Shown here in pieces: positions 21,996-33,714 of a DNA stretch of 64,000 bases. Both the position numbers and the translations under genes were made by a program. How positions within the stretch are numbered: position 1 is the stretch's first letter; each line of letters starts with the position of its first letter. The notes beneath the pieces are model-generated. The model had not been told where the DNA came from and did no database searches. It saw only the letters and a program-made list of their open reading frames with translations. Origin of the DNA: Cadophora sp. MPI-SDFR-AT-0126 (Eukaryota; Ascomycota; Leotiomycetes; Helotiales; Ploettnerulaceae); contig JAGMVK010000023.1 in assembly GCA_020747065.1 (NCBI GenBank), forward strand, positions 721,213-785,212, given 5' to 3'.

Positions 21996-23749
21996 TTACT
22001 GTGGTCTCAGAGCACCCATCTCACTCATTCCCCATTTGTCATGAATCTGCTGCCTCATCTTCTTCCCCCAAAATGCGATAGGGATTGCGATACAACCCAC
22101 AACGGCGATCAGGACCCCTATCTCAATATCCGCATTTGCATGTCCTTGAGACCGAATCCAAGGAGGAATCGCAAAACTTATCCCAAAGCTTGTCATGTTG
22201 CTCACACTGCTTATTCCAGCCAAAGCTGGTGCTGCCCAACGAGGAAAAGCTTCGGTAACCCAGAGTGTATTTGCGGTGGCTAAGCTGACAAGCGTAAAGG
22301 AGTTGAGGCCGTACGCGAAATAGATCCACATGTAGTGCCATCTGTTCTCCACAGCAACCCCGTAGATAATGATATTAGCAGTTCCAGTGAGGATCGGCAG
22401 TATGAAAGCTGGGAGGTAATGTTCTGCGTCGCGAACACCAAGATTTCTTTTTGCGAGGCGACAAGAGACAAACGAGACCATGAATCCAGATACTGGCCAA
22501 GCAATAAGACATCCAATGGCACCAGCCATGTGTATAAGCGCAAAAGCATCCGAGCTGAGCTTATAGCGTGGGTTAATCAAGATGTCAGTATACGTCTCCT
22601 TGATTGACAGCATGCTGGTGAAGACCAAAGCGTTGAGAATCGCAACCCAGAAGATCAGTGGGTTCAAAAGACAGCCAAGGACCTGTGAATAGCATATCCG
22701 CATAGCTCTCCAACCACCACGAGTGAGGCCCCAGAATTTCAGGTTACCAGCCCACGGAGATTGGTTCGGTGTCTCAGGTAGTGCTTTACCGTCTGGCACC
22801 TCCTCCCAGTCTTCGTAGACATGCACCTTTTCGGTAGCACTTTGGATGAGTACCCGCCCATTAAAAGCAACCGGTGGGCGGACGAAATAGGTTTCTGGGT
22901 AGAAGAAAAAAGCCAGGACGACCGAAAGGAGAGAGGCAATCGCCCAGCTACTGTAGAATAGGCGCCATGTCGACTCTCCCGATCCCTTCGGGACAAGCCG
23001 AGGAATGAGCGCGAGGAGGGTCGCGGTTATAGCTCCCACGCCGCACCATATCATTGCGATTGCTTGGGGCCGTTGGTGTATGAAAGTGATGTCAATTACC
23101 ATCAGGAGAGCCTATTCCACGTTAGACCAGTGACTGTGTGGTTGGTGGCATGATAACTTGCCATGCTCGAACTGAGACCCTGCACTAATCCCATGAAGCA
23201 AGATGCTACCAGAAGCTGAGCGAAGTTGGTAATAAGACTTGCAAGCAGGGAAGACAAGAACAATATCACAGTGCATAACAGAAACACAGGCCTCCGCCCA
23301 ACTGCCAAGGAGAGTGGGATCCAGATGAGTGCTCCGATCCCCATAAATAGCTTTGGCACTGAAATTATGTTCTCGACTCGAAAAAAGGTTGGATTCTTGC
23401 AAATCTTAGTACGTCGTCAAGTTATATTGGGGTATCGTACTTCCATGTGGAATTCGGACCTCATCACGTAGGTGAGATAGGTTGGGCCTTGTATCAACAC
23501 ATCCGCGGAAATGGTGAAGATAAGGAGTGCGAGGAAGGCACGCGCCTGCTTCCATTTTGACCAGTTCAGTGGATCTTGAGCAGATTTGGTCGGGATTGGA
23601 AGATTGAGAATTTTCCCATCGGACGAGATTATGAACACGCTACCTGAAAGATCGCAGGAGTCGTATTTGGACTTTGTAGACCTTTGGGGCGCGACAGAAG
23701 TAGTGTTAACCGGCAGAGACGCCATTTCCTCGTCATCTATCGTCGTCAT
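21996..23749 (-). CDS. MFS transporter, DHA1-like (3 exons, 552 aa)
   Basis: Twelve-TM major facilitator of the drug:H+ antiporter 1 type, plasma membrane. Exons 23749-23441, 23395-23162 and 23111-21996 (309+234+1116 nt), all phase 0. The cytosolic N-terminus ends in the family phrase DPLNWSKWKQ; the loop 2-3 motif is PLSLAVGRRPVF; a long central loop (VHVYEDWEEVPDGKALPET) splits the two halves; the C-terminal half has VSGFMVSFVSCRLAKRN and ends FWGKKMRQQIHDKWG. Intron 2 (23112-23161) starts with GC (ATG|GCAAGT), has a CTAAC branch point and ends TAG; splicing there restores SSSMALLMVIDITFIHQRP. Substrate unknown. Appears intact. Confidence 0.9.
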
Positions 23750-24987
23750 GTTGTGCTACGGCAAATAAGAAAAGTATAGGAGTGAAATTCAAATATACAG
23801 TTTTTCTTGCGGAACTGCAAGCTTAGGTAAGAATTGCATAGTTCGTGGCTGCTACACAGAATGTCAGAAGATTGCTATTTTCCTGTTGGGAGCCATTTAG
23901 CTGGTCTGTTCATTTTTAAATTTAGTGCCAGAATACTAAGCGGTTTGAACTTTCGCTTATTCAGACAAGTAGCGGGTGCTTATATACGATATAAAGTTCG
24001 ATTCGCAGTTCCCGAATGAGCGACGAGCGTATATTTATGTTTCATCGGATGCTGAGACCGTTTCAAGTGAGCAAACAATGCTGAAGAATCTTTATAGTAG
24101 GCCAATCGGTACGTGCGGAGGAAAGCTTAAAAGTCAAGTCTCCAAATCTAAACAGCACTTCAGACATGTGCTTGGACATGGCAGCAAAATGGGCTGGCCA
24201 CACAAGATTTAATCTTTGTCCTGTTTATCCGGATCAAGCTGGATCAAGCGATGGATGTGACGGAATGTGGAAGGAATAATGTTTTACTACCGGTGATTCA
24301 CCGGCTGATGGCCCGCAACGTGAGGAGAGGAGGCTCAAAGAGTTTGCATGCCTGCCTAATTGATGCGAATCGTTTCGCACCCTAGATATTTTCACAACTT
24401 CACCGTGAGAAAACACTGTGCTCAGCCTTAGCGTAAGCGCGAAGGGAAAGAAGCTTCCCATAATTTCTGCAGTTGACATGGCGTGGATGCGCATGAAGCC
24501 GTACTTGTTGTGTTCTGCCTTCTTCTCGGCTCTGCTGGACTTTTCTTTTTTCGTTGTGATGCCCGTTGCGCCACTCGAAACGCAAGTTTTCGCTTTTCCG
24601 CCGCTTAGGCCTGGATCTAGGCCGGCTCTACGAGCTTGAGACTGTTTCATGGTTACAGATTAATGCTCTAACGCTTGGAAAAGGAAACGGTTTCTTCTGG
24701 AAGTGGGGACGTGCATGACCTAGTAATCAAATGGATGGCCTAAAATGGATGCTTCGTAAAAGATGGCTCACAATTGATGGATGCTAAAATTTATACCACG
24801 AAAATTGACAGATCCCGAAACGCTCCTATATTTAATGACTCCCAAGTTAGATGCCTCCAGAAACTGATGGCCGTCATTAGTTTGAGTCACCTTGGTTAAG
24901 CTAACTGCGGACTTGTCAAGACCACCCACAGGTACTCTAATTTGTCTACCCTCTCACAACAATCTTTCCTCTTTACATCTGTTCAGC
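23750..24987. other. Gene-free stretch
   Basis: About 1.2 kb with only short open frames, none resembling a known protein. Contains the promoter of the MFS transporter at its left end. Confidence 0.4.
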
Positions 24988-25368
24988 ATGGCTTCCACCG
25001 ACCCTGATCGCGGCACAAAGATTGACATAGATCTTGTACCTTCCATTGAGACAGCACAACAAAAACATACGCCTGAGCGCTCGTCACCCTCTCACGAGGT
25101 GATACCAAGCTCGGAAAAAAAAAAGAGCATCTCATTTAGAGACGTACCGTGAGACGAAACATTCTATGGGTAAACAACTGCAACTTCAAACGTCGTAGCC
25201 AAACCTGCACCACACAGCCAGGCCCTGGCACTAGCTGCTGAAGCTATCGGGACGCCCGATACGATCTTGGAGTCACCGTGGGATCATTACCGACAAGTCT
25301 TCGAGTTCAGTCTTGGTAGCTTTGTTATCGTTGTTTCCGGAAAGGCCACTCCTCACGATCTTAGCTGA
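24988..25368 (+). pseudogene. 5' fragment of an unrecognised fungal gene
   Basis: Starts MASTDPDRGTKIDIDLVPS, hydrophilic and likely disordered, to SISFRDVP followed by a donor-like GTGAGA. About 50 nt later the plus strand reads on as VVAKPAPHSQALALAAEAIG and SPWDHYRQVFEFSLGSFVIV before a TGA at 25366-25368. The two pieces look like consecutive parts of one protein (SFRDVP joined to VVAKPAPHSQ), but no acceptor gives the right phase, suggesting damage. Sequence resemblance stops at the TGA, 22 bp before a motif that also follows another truncated gene (35310). Confidence 0.4.
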
Positions 25369-25389
25369 TCCAACCGACGAACCTGTACG

Positions 25390-25420
25390 CCGCGTACCAG
25401 TCAGAACCAGGAACGTTACA
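25390..25420. repeat. 31-bp motif shared with 35310-35341
   Basis: Reads CCGCGTACCAG then TCAGAACCAGGAACGTTACA; the second copy differs by a single extra G. On the minus strand it begins TGTAACG, an LTR-like end that also starts the LTRs at 46229. It lies directly after a truncated coding fragment in both places. Confidence 0.6.
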
Positions 25421-25474
25421 ATTTAAAGTCATAGCTAGTTCTTTAGAATAGGAAATAGAGGTTAGAGATATAGA

Positions 25475-25807
25475 GGTTCAAAACCACCTCTTATCAAGGA
25501 GGAATCGCCCGAGCTCGAGCCATTCCCTATTAAGCTTGCCAAGGACCAGTGCCCGATCTGCATTGGCGACGAATCGAAGAGCTATGAGGAGCGGATGGGC
25601 TCTTTTTGCCGCCCTGCGAACATGATGGATCACGTTGAACGGATTCACCTCAAAGGAAGAGATCCACACGCCCAGATAGAGTGTTATCACCCAGTCTGCA
25701 AGTCTCAGAGGCTTGTTCTCCAACACTTAGAGCATTTCAAAGGCCACGTAGAGACAGTGCATGGCGTCAAGCTCCGGGAACCAAGGTTTGTGCGTTCGAC
25801 AAAATAG
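25475..25807 (+). pseudogene. C-terminal zinc-finger part of a DUF3435 (FluG-domain) protein
   Basis: An orphan 110-codon frame. It has CPICIGDESKSYEERMG, then a C2H2-like unit FCRPANMMDHVERIHL, then CYHPVCKSQRLVLQHLEHF ending in HVETVH, and stops at 25807. This is the C-terminal finger region commonly attached to DUF3435 proteins, the family that includes the tyrosine-recombinase captains of Starship transposons. The recombinase core is absent here and upstream sequence is unrelated, so it is a detached fragment. A larger decayed member lies at 60689-63092. Confidence 0.62.
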
Positions 25808-26049
25808 ACTGCGTTCTATTTCATATTAGATCATCAAATTGCTATCCCTATCTGATTTGATTCTTTTTGACCTTGCTAGTTACTTTATGCTATGTTTGGA
25901 GGTAAGACCTTACTATCGTGATGCAAATGTTGTATCTTGCTAGTAACAGAGGGAAAGGACGAGGCAGTGGTTGTCTTGCTTGATACACTGATAACTCCTC
26001 TACTTTCCTATCTGCCTGCTCATCCATCTGCTTATCCATCTCCAGCTGT

Positions 26050-26196
26050 TTCGTCCGCTGAGACATTGACCGCGCTAGCAGGGAGTTCAACGACAAGCTG
26101 TTATTCGCTAGATAATAAGGCTCACTTGATATGTGGATTAGTTGGCTCTCTCTTCGCTTGACCCCTACTAGCGCGGTCAATGTCTCAGCGGACGAA
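26050..26196. repeat. 147-bp unit with perfect 29-bp inverted ends
   Basis: Positions 26050-26078 (TTCGTCCGCTGAGAC...) and 26168-26196 are exact reverse complements, separated by 89 nt. It could be a tiny MITE, a foldback duplication or a transcribed hairpin. No target-site duplication is visible, so the class is unassigned. Confidence 0.75.
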
Positions 26197-27551
26197 GGGA
26201 TACTTACTGTACAAAGCTTAAAAGGGTCTCGGACCTAAAAAATAAGAGAACTCTGGGTCACATGATTTCAGTCCTTAGGGAGCTCAATCCATCTTGAATC
26301 GGTCTGAGGCGTCTTCGGAAGGCTACAGTACTATAGAATTAATACTATATAATTCTGGCATTAATACCACTGATGCAGAAAGGCGGCTTGGCTAAGACGT
26401 CGAACTTCTCGGTCGACCTCCGTTCCACAATCCAAGTGGCACTCGCCCCTCAATGGGGAAGGTGGGGTAGGATTGCCGAGATTGCAACCATCAAGAATTG
26501 GAAGGGGATAGCCGGCGAGGGCGTGCTCCAGTTGGTCCAGCTTCGGCGCAAGTTGCCTAAGTGCGCCATACCATATTGGGTAATCGCGACCTCACTTCAT
26601 CACTGACGAAGGGATAGGCTATAGCAGCAACGGCTCAGGTCCAAAGACGGAAATAGAAAACGCTCATGTCGAGATTCCGATATCGAACTACCTGTATCAG
26701 CTCTTCGGGATTTTGAAGGAGACTGAGCTGGCTCGCCTGAAATATGTCGCGATTGATGAAGGGTATCTTGGGGACGGACTGGCCGGTTTTCAATCGACGG
26801 TTGCAGGCCTAAAGAATGTGCTGAGGGCTATGAAAACCCTGAAGGGGGATCGTGGTTCGTGATATCACGACTGATATGTCAAACGATAAAGTGCAGATGG
26901 CATTTTATGCTGAGTGCAGGCTAGGACAAAATGAAGCGGGTTGGCCCGTCAACATCGAGGAGCTTCCTGATGTCTAAAAGGAGTATGCGGGATGGAAACT
27001 GTCGCAGACTGTGAAGATGACGGCTGTCTATGGATGGCGGGCAAAGTGAGGCAACTCTCTACATACAAGTCTTCACTCAATATTAGAAGATCTCCCCATA
27101 GCCAGCGGAGAGCTGGAACTATTTGATAGTAGGAGGAACTGGCCTCAAAGAGTCAGTCACAGGACAAGGGCGATGTATTCCTTGAGATGTGAGGGTCAAA
27201 TGATAGAAGATTTAGATAAATAAAACCTGGCTCACATCTATCCTAAATCATTTGGCTTGAGCTCTAACCCATCAACCCACTCGCATTATCTCAACTATTC
27301 AAGTACCCTCCGACATGTGGCGCAAGCTGCTGGGTGCGTATCCCACGCAGTCGAACATGGCGATGATCTTATAAGCTCCAAACGCAGAGTATGGCAAACC
27401 GTCAGGTCAAAATAGATATACGGGAGTCATTGAAAATTTACCATGTTCAACCATAAGCATAAATATTCATTAGCCCCCAAGGGCACGTTGGAACATAATG
27501 AGGAAAGTGACTGATGCATATCAATATCGCTCAACTTGATTCTGCCCGGGC
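26197..27551. other. Decayed coding-like sequence, unassigned
   Basis: Plus-strand frames at 26373-26606 (start MQKGGLAKTSNFSVDLRS) and, in other frames, around 26670-27050 (IPISNYLYQLFGILKETEL; VQMAFYAECRLGQNEAGWP; KMTAVYGWRAK) look like former protein sequence broken by stops and frameshifts. I do not recognise the family. The last 300 bp before the P450 appear empty. Confidence 0.35.
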
Positions 27552-29186
27552 TCAAGTAAAAGCTACTAGTACGCCGCGCCCAGGTGTCCCAACAATCTCC
27601 GCCTTATGGAATTGCTTCTCCCAATCCCCTCTATACTCCAATTTCTCATAACGCTGCAATACCCTCACCAACACGTACGCCATCTCTGTCAGCGCAAAGT
27701 TCTGCCCAATACAGATTCGCGGGCCCCCATTGAATGGGACGTATGTCCACGGCGGCGGGCTCCAGTGGTCCCAGCGATCGGGGCTGAATACCTGCGGCGG
27801 CGCAAATTCAGCGGAAGGGACAGGATATAGGTCACGGCGACGCTGCATGACAAGTGTTGAATAGATGACAGCGTCGCCCGCGACTACAGTGATGTCTGGC
27901 TGGCCATGGGAACCAGGGAGCGTAGTATCGGTCAGTGCAAAACGTATGTTGAAAGGGACTGCTGGGTAGAGCCTTAACGTCTCGTTCAACGTGTGAGAAA
28001 GATACTTCATAGCCTTGAGGTCTTCGTAAGTTGGCTGCCGTGTGGGACCTACGACGGAGAAGATTTCTGAGCGTAGTTTGGCGTAAATGGCGGGATAGTG
28101 TGACAGCTCGTAAAGAGTCCAAGACAGGGTGGCAGCGGTCGTATCACGGCCCGCAAGAAGAACGGCGATAAGTTGGTCCCGGATCACCCTTGGATCACGC
28201 GTGTATCTCGCAAGCGCATGCAGGAATGTAAAGGATTTCTCCGACTTGGAGACCTGATCGAGTTCGTAGTCGCTCAGGGCTAGCGTTCGGTCGATAAAGG
28301 GGACGATGAAATCTTCAATGACTTTGACTCCGCGATTGTATTTGCCGCGGGGCACGAATCGCTGGATTGGACTGCGATACTGAGTGTCAATTCAATGAAT
28401 AAGAAGAATGAGTCTCACAATAAGCAAGTAAGCATCATCTGCGTGCGCTGAACTTCCGTAAATGCCTTCACAAACTCGGACTGGGGATTTTGGAGGCTGT
28501 CCACACTCTGACCAAGAAGAAATTCTGTGGCAACATCGATTGTCATCCGATAGAAGTAATCCATAATATCAAAAGTCTGTCCAGACTTTGGAAATTGCTT
28601 CAGCATGAGACTCGTTGACCTCTCGAAAATCGCCAAGTCGCTAACTCGGTTCTTAATGAACATAGGCCTGATTAAGTTCCGACTCTTCTGCCATTGATCG
28701 TGGTCTGTGGTGAAGATACTGTCGCCGAGAAAGGGTTTCCAAACGTGGTGGAACTCTGGCCCTTTACCATAGTCGGCAAACTTACCAGTTAGTATAGTCT
28801 TCACGTGCTCTGGTTCGCGAGTGAAGAAGAAGCGACGCCCTCCTGTTATATTGATTTCAACGAGATTGGGGCATTCTTGCGTTCCCCAATCATAGAGCGA
28901 CTCAAACAGGGCTTGAAGTCGATTTTTTGCTTGTGCCATGCCAATCGCATAGAGCCAATAAAGTCCTAAAGAAGTAGGTTAGCTGTGTAGACCCTCTAAT
29001 TCACAACTCATTACCTGCGAATGGACCTTTTCCAAGCCTTGCAGCATGGACATTGCCCGCTGATCTGACTTTGTGAGCGTAATGAAGTCGGACGAAAATT
29101 TGAAAGATGATGGCCCCGGTCAGAATGGCGACCACCACTTCCCCCACATGTGGGAAGACATAGGAGAGAAAAGGTTGCCTCGACAT
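27552..29186 (-). CDS. Cytochrome P450, CYP52-like (3 exons, 512 aa)
   Basis: ER-anchored P450 resembling fungal alkane/fatty-acid omega-hydroxylases. Exons 29186-29015, 28965-28419 and 28371-27552 sum to 1539 nt in frame. The N-terminal membrane anchor is VVVAILTGAIIFQIFV. Visible motifs: I-helix AGRDTTAATLSW, ExxR in NETLRLYP followed by PAVPFNIRFAL (family style), PERF-like FSPDRWDHW, and the haem loop FNGGPRICIGQNFALTE with the axial Cys. For intron 2 the acceptor GCAG at 28373-28372 is needed to join MMLTCL to FPIQRFVPRGKYN in phase. Expected reaction: terminal hydroxylation of long-chain substrates with a separate P450 reductase. Appears intact; exact subfamily unassigned. Confidence 0.9.
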
Positions 29187-29639
29187 AGTCCAGTTGTTCT
29201 AGAAGTTGTCGAATACTATGTTGAGGAATTGCATAACAGCTATCTGACTTGTTCTCGGAGCAAGTGCTGTTTACATACAGCTCTGACTTGGTATCTGGGT
29301 TACCCCATAAAAGCACATGTTTTTCAAATCTCCGAGGTCCGCACAGATCTCAAGGCTTGTGACATCCCCGTCGAGTCAGTTGACGATCTGCAGCAGGGGT
29401 GCTCTGGTCACTTTGAGGAATAAAAATTGACTGTGTATCAAGCCAGGGGTGCACATAAAACGTTCACGAAGACCGTTTGATCTATCTCTATTACCGTTCT
29501 GTTCTGCCATCTCCCCAGGACATCTCAGACAAGAGCATCATATCGCCCCGGCGATTCTAAGCGCCCCACACTTTCAAGGATCATCCCCGGCAGCAATACT
29601 TTTGTCTTGGGATAAATACCGGAATGTCTCCGGGCAGGG
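29187..29639. other. Upstream of the P450; no gene recognised
   Basis: Contains the P450 promoter. An open plus-strand frame here is the shadow of the P450 first exon and its leader. Confidence 0.4.
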
Positions 29640-30185
29640 AGATTATTACTTAAGAAGATATTCAAGTAATTAACTAAGTTATATAGATATAATATTTCTT
29701 TTATAGCTTCTTTAAAGGTTATATATTTAGCTTTACAGCTTAATAAGGCTATAGTTTTTTTTAAAGTATACTAAGCCAGCTTATAATACAGTTATTTATA
29801 AAGAATAAAAAGCCGCTAGTACTTTTTCTAGAGCTTATATCTCTTCTCTAATCCGTATCTATATAGCCTAGTAATTCTAAGAAGGATTTATTATAATTAT
29901 AAAAGGTGCCGATATTAGGATATTTATTAAGATATTTCTATATGCGATCTAAAGCTCTAAAATGACTTAAATTAAGATGAGATATATATCGAGCACATCG
30001 ATTTATAGTAAAAGTTATATCAGGTCTAGTTTTAGTAGTTAAATATATTAAAGAAGCATTAAATTTAATAAGTAATCGCAAGTACTTAAAAAGATTTTTT
30101 AAATTTTTTTTTGCTTAATAAAGAATTAGTGCGTAAAGACGGTAAGACTTAAGAATAGTTTATATTATAATTATAGCGTTTATTC
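29640..30185 (-). mobile_element. Ty1/copia pol fragment, RIP-degraded
   Basis: Very AT-rich. The minus-strand translation recovers the end of a copia polymerase: TTKTRPDITFTINRCARYI, then SHLNLSHFRALDRI*KYLN, then SRKSTSGFLFFINNCIISW, interrupted by TAG/TAA stops where Trp or Gln are expected. This is the RT C-terminus and start of RNase H. No LTRs found nearby, so only a fragment survives. Confidence 0.7.
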
Positions 30186-31379
30186 TTAAAAATATCGAAA
30201 TTCGATATTCATGTATCATTGTGCGCAGCGAGGTAGCACGAATTTGGCCCTCAGACCACTGCTCTATTTCACAAGAAGGGTAACTCGGCTCGGGCAGCCT
30301 GGATGGTTCTCTTCGTGAATCATGAGTTCAAAGTGCATGTCCTATTTCCAGGTGGCTACTGCAGTCCAAGTTAGACAAGCTCCGGAGGGAGGATTTTTCA
30401 GAACAGCTGATTCCGAGAGACCTCTGATGCATCTGTAACTCGATACTTGTCTCCACAAAGTTTCGAGTTGGCTGCGCAGCAATTGTTCAAACCAGTGGAG
30501 ATGGTGGCAGCTCCCCTCCACTATCAGTCGCAAGTCTCGCCTTCGATGGTGCTCAAGCCTTCGAAGGATTCTTGTTCGTGCGACACTCCTTCACGGCGAC
30601 AGCTATTTCCTTTTTCCTTTTCCATCCGTCAAACAAGTATGAGACCTCTAGCATCGAATTGGCTACTGCTTTGTTTCTTTATCCTGTCCAATCGAGAGAT
30701 CCAGTTTTCCATCCAGGAACTGCGCAGTCAGCAGTCAGGTTACCCCTCTTCAGCTGAAACGCGGGCAGTGACATTCAGCTGCGCACAAATGCGCCAGCCT
30801 CTGCCAGTTGGGTGTCGTGACTTGGTTCTACGAAGTACCTGTGCGCTGTCCTGGTATTGGGCGCAGGGCACATGTTTTTCGTCCAACCATGGACGTGCGT
30901 TTGGGACGAAAACAATACTTGGTAGTACGTCGAAGTACTTCGTCCTCGGGCTATCAGTTCCAAAGTCTCCACATTGTCACCTTTCCTGAAAGGGTAGCGC
31001 TTCTCGAAAGATAGATCTGTCATTGGTCCAATTGCCCCTGTCCGACAGAAATATCTAGAAGGCTTGGCTGAACTGTTACCCCAAGTACCAAAGTAATTCG
31101 TCAGGACCCCTCCCGTTGTCATTGGTGCTATACTGCAGTCAACCTAGTCCATGAACTATTTGCCCCACAGACGTACCAGCTTCACGCTACCATTTGACGT
31201 CCATGTGGGTCGCAGCACTGGCCAGCAAGCATTCCCCAGTTCTCCAGTCGCGGGGAAACCTCCGTCTTGTGCCACCAAGAAATATCTTTCGACTTCGATA
31301 TTCTTAATCCAAGAGCAGGACAGTTATTCGGAGAGGATATGAGCCTTTCTGCAGTTGACCTTTAACAATCCATCCCGCC
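30186..31379. other. Gene-free stretch before the CFEM receptor
   Basis: About 1.2 kb with open frames on both strands (for example 30447-30989 and 30775-31122) but no recognisable domain. The right part should contain the receptor promoter. Confidence 0.4.
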
Positions 31380-32936
31380 ATGCGTGCCCCTCTTTTCCTC
31401 GCGGCCGCAGCCTTGTTCGGTGTCGCCTTGGCCCAGCTCGACTACGCGTTATTGACGAAGCTCCCAAGCTGCGCTGTAGGTCTATTACCGGTGTCTAAAT
31501 AAAGCATTGTTAACAGATGCTCCAGATAAAATGCGCCTCAATAGTAATATTGCCAGCGTGTAGTATAACGGATTTGCCGAATTGTTTGTGCGCGAGTGAC
31601 GACCTCCAATATCACATCTCGACCTGTGTAATAGGGGCGTGTAATGTCACAGAGCAATATAGTACATTCCTAACTGCCCATCACAAACTTTTTTTAGACA
31701 CTGAAGCTAATTATGCTTAGCTTCTTTAACGATTTTACAAGAAGGAATTTGCAAAGGGGTTCCAGTCTCATCTCAACAAGCGGAAGTTCGTCGAGTGGCT
31801 ATTATCCTGGCAGCCTTCACATATCCGATTATAATCCTACGCTTCATTTCGAGGGCCATAATAGCTCGCAAGGTGTGGTGGGATGACTGGACGATACTGG
31901 CTTGTGCTGTGGGTAATTCGATCAATCAATACGGACGACATGCTGATGCTATATCCAGGTCTTCATGATACCCATGACAATACTTCCAATCTATCGTAAG
32001 TATCTGCTTAAAGATGTGCTCGGATGATATTGATAGCCATCAAGCTGCTCCTGGGCTCGGTTTAGGAATGCACTTTTACAACGTACCACCACCGAACATA
32101 ATTTTCCTTTTGAAGGTAAGGAACCCCGGACATTCTCGAGAACGGGGAACTGACGAAAACCCTAGCTCTTTTACGCCGTGCAGCTGCTCTATGTTATCAT
32201 CCAAACTCTGGCCAAGATGTCCATCCTTCTTCTCTACCTCCGCATATTTCCCAGCCAGCGCTTTCGGATGATTCTCAAGATATCCCTAGTCTTCATGGTG
32301 TGCCACGGCACTGTATTTTTCTTCGTTGTCACCTTTCAGTGTGTTCCCGTTCGGTCAATCTGGGATCGTGAAATTGCAGGACAATGCCTCAACTCCCAGG
32401 CGTTAATTTATACTGGAGCAGGATTCAGTATCTTTGAGGACTTCGCAATCATGCTTCTTCCAATTTTCGAACTGAAGGGGTTGAATTTGAGCTGCAGGAA
32501 GAGAGTTGCGATAGGTTTCATGTTTGCTTTGGGGTCATTGTAAGTTTTCTTCTGTCGGGGTAAGGTGGATGATACTAATGAATTGCAGTGCATGCGTCAT
32601 AAGTATCATCAGAGTCAAGTTCGTCACATCCTATGGTAATACTGTTGACAAGACTTGTAAGTTTCCCTCATCTCCCCGCCTCTGTCCAATCTGACATTGA
32701 AAACAGGGAATTACGTCGATGTCATGATATGGTCATCGATCGAGACCTACACAGCTGTTATTTGCGCTTGCTTGATGTGTATCCGCCCACTAATAATGAA
32801 ATACATTCCCGGCGCTTTCTCAGCAATGGCCAACTCCCGCAACAACACGAGCAAAAGCTGGGGTCAGAAGATCGGATCCCGAGGCCAAAATTCCCGAAAT
32901 TCCGGCGGCGGTATCGAATTATCAGGCGAGGACTGA
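31380..32936 (+). CDS. CFEM-domain seven-TM receptor, PTH11/fungal-rhodopsin type (8 exons, 402 aa)
   Basis: Putative cell-surface receptor. Exons 31380-31475, 31517-31661, 31721-31908, 31959-31995, 32045-32115, 32166-32539, 32589-32656, 32707-32936; 1209 nt in frame. Signal peptide MRAPLFLAAAALFGVALA, then an extracellular CFEM domain with eight cysteines (LPSCA ... KC ... PAC ... NCLC ... TC ... GAC ... GIC). The membrane part follows the fungal-rhodopsin pattern: VWWDDWTILACAV, the extracellular GLGMHFYNV, LFYAVQLLYVIIQTLAKMS with LLLYLRIF, FQCVPVRSIWD, and WSSIETYTAVICACLMCIRP before the cytosolic tail. Two junctions are the least certain: donor GTGGGT at 31909 and the acceptor before 32045, where a shorter intron would bring in a stop. 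Possible roles: host, surface or nutrient sensing. Confidence 0.87.
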
Positions 32937-33330
32937 TCCAAGAAGTCCAATCCAACCTCGCAGATAGAGAGGAGCCAGATCACCGTCACCACGGAAAGCC
33001 GAGTTTCTTTTGAGGCGAAGAGAGCCTCGGAATACAACGGCTTCAATCGCGATATGGACAACAACGAGACTCTGTCTAGCGAGGCACGACTCACGAATAC
33101 GAAGCGATAGAATTTGCAGCGATTTGAAGCGTTCCTATTATACTACAGAGCTCACCATGGCCTTGCCTGGCACGGCCTCACAACGTGACGCCATCGTCAA
33201 CCACGCAATATGAGATCGGCAATGCGCAGTCCCAGACTGATCTGGCTCATCTGCCCGAGTCCGTAAATAATGACCACTAAGTTCTCGCAGTCCCTCGGAT
33301 ACGGAGGAGTCGGCATCAGCCGCGGAGTAT
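32937..33330. other. Downstream of the receptor; no gene recognised
   Basis: Short stretch between the receptor stop codon and a SANT-domain relic. Nothing assignable. Confidence 0.35.
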
Positions 33331-33714
33331 AAGGAATGGCCCTTCCAAGGTTTCCTAAAGCGCGTCACGATTGGCAATCAGATCACATACAATCTCGAGT
33401 TTTCGTTGTCACATGTCCCTGAGCACTTGGGCCTCTCACTTCATTCAGAAGTTTTTAGCATTAGCTCTAGGGAGTCGTTAGTGGAGGCTGCAGTCGCTCG
33501 CTGAGCTGCTACTTCTCGCAAGCTAGGCAAGGAACTGACTAATAATTAAGAGAGTCTGTTGGCTAAGATGGTCCACAAAGACAAGACCTGGGCAGAGATA
33601 GGTCGGCATTTCCCAGGCCACACACTGCAGTCGCTGAAGGAGAACTTCTTCACGAAGCAAGGGGGGAAGCCTCGGAAGCGGGGTCGAAAGGCCGGGGTTA
33701 AGTTTCGTGTTTGA
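33331..33714 (+). pseudogene. SANT/Myb-like DNA-binding fragment
   Basis: Plus-strand pieces read EWPFQGFLKRVTIGNQITYN and FSLSHVPEHLGLSLHSE, then after two stops SLLAKMVHKDKTWAEIGRH with FPGHTLQSLKENFFTK and an AT-hook-like KPRKRGRKAGV. The HFPGxTxxSLxxxFxTK pattern is that of fungal Myb/SANT helices. The protein start and most of the domain context are lost. Probably a remnant of a chromatin or DNA-binding protein. Confidence 0.45.

Noticed and set aside
31517..31720. Stand-alone 67-codon gene
   Set aside because: It is exon 2 of the CFEM receptor plus a retained intron; cysteine spacing and downstream exons fit one gene.
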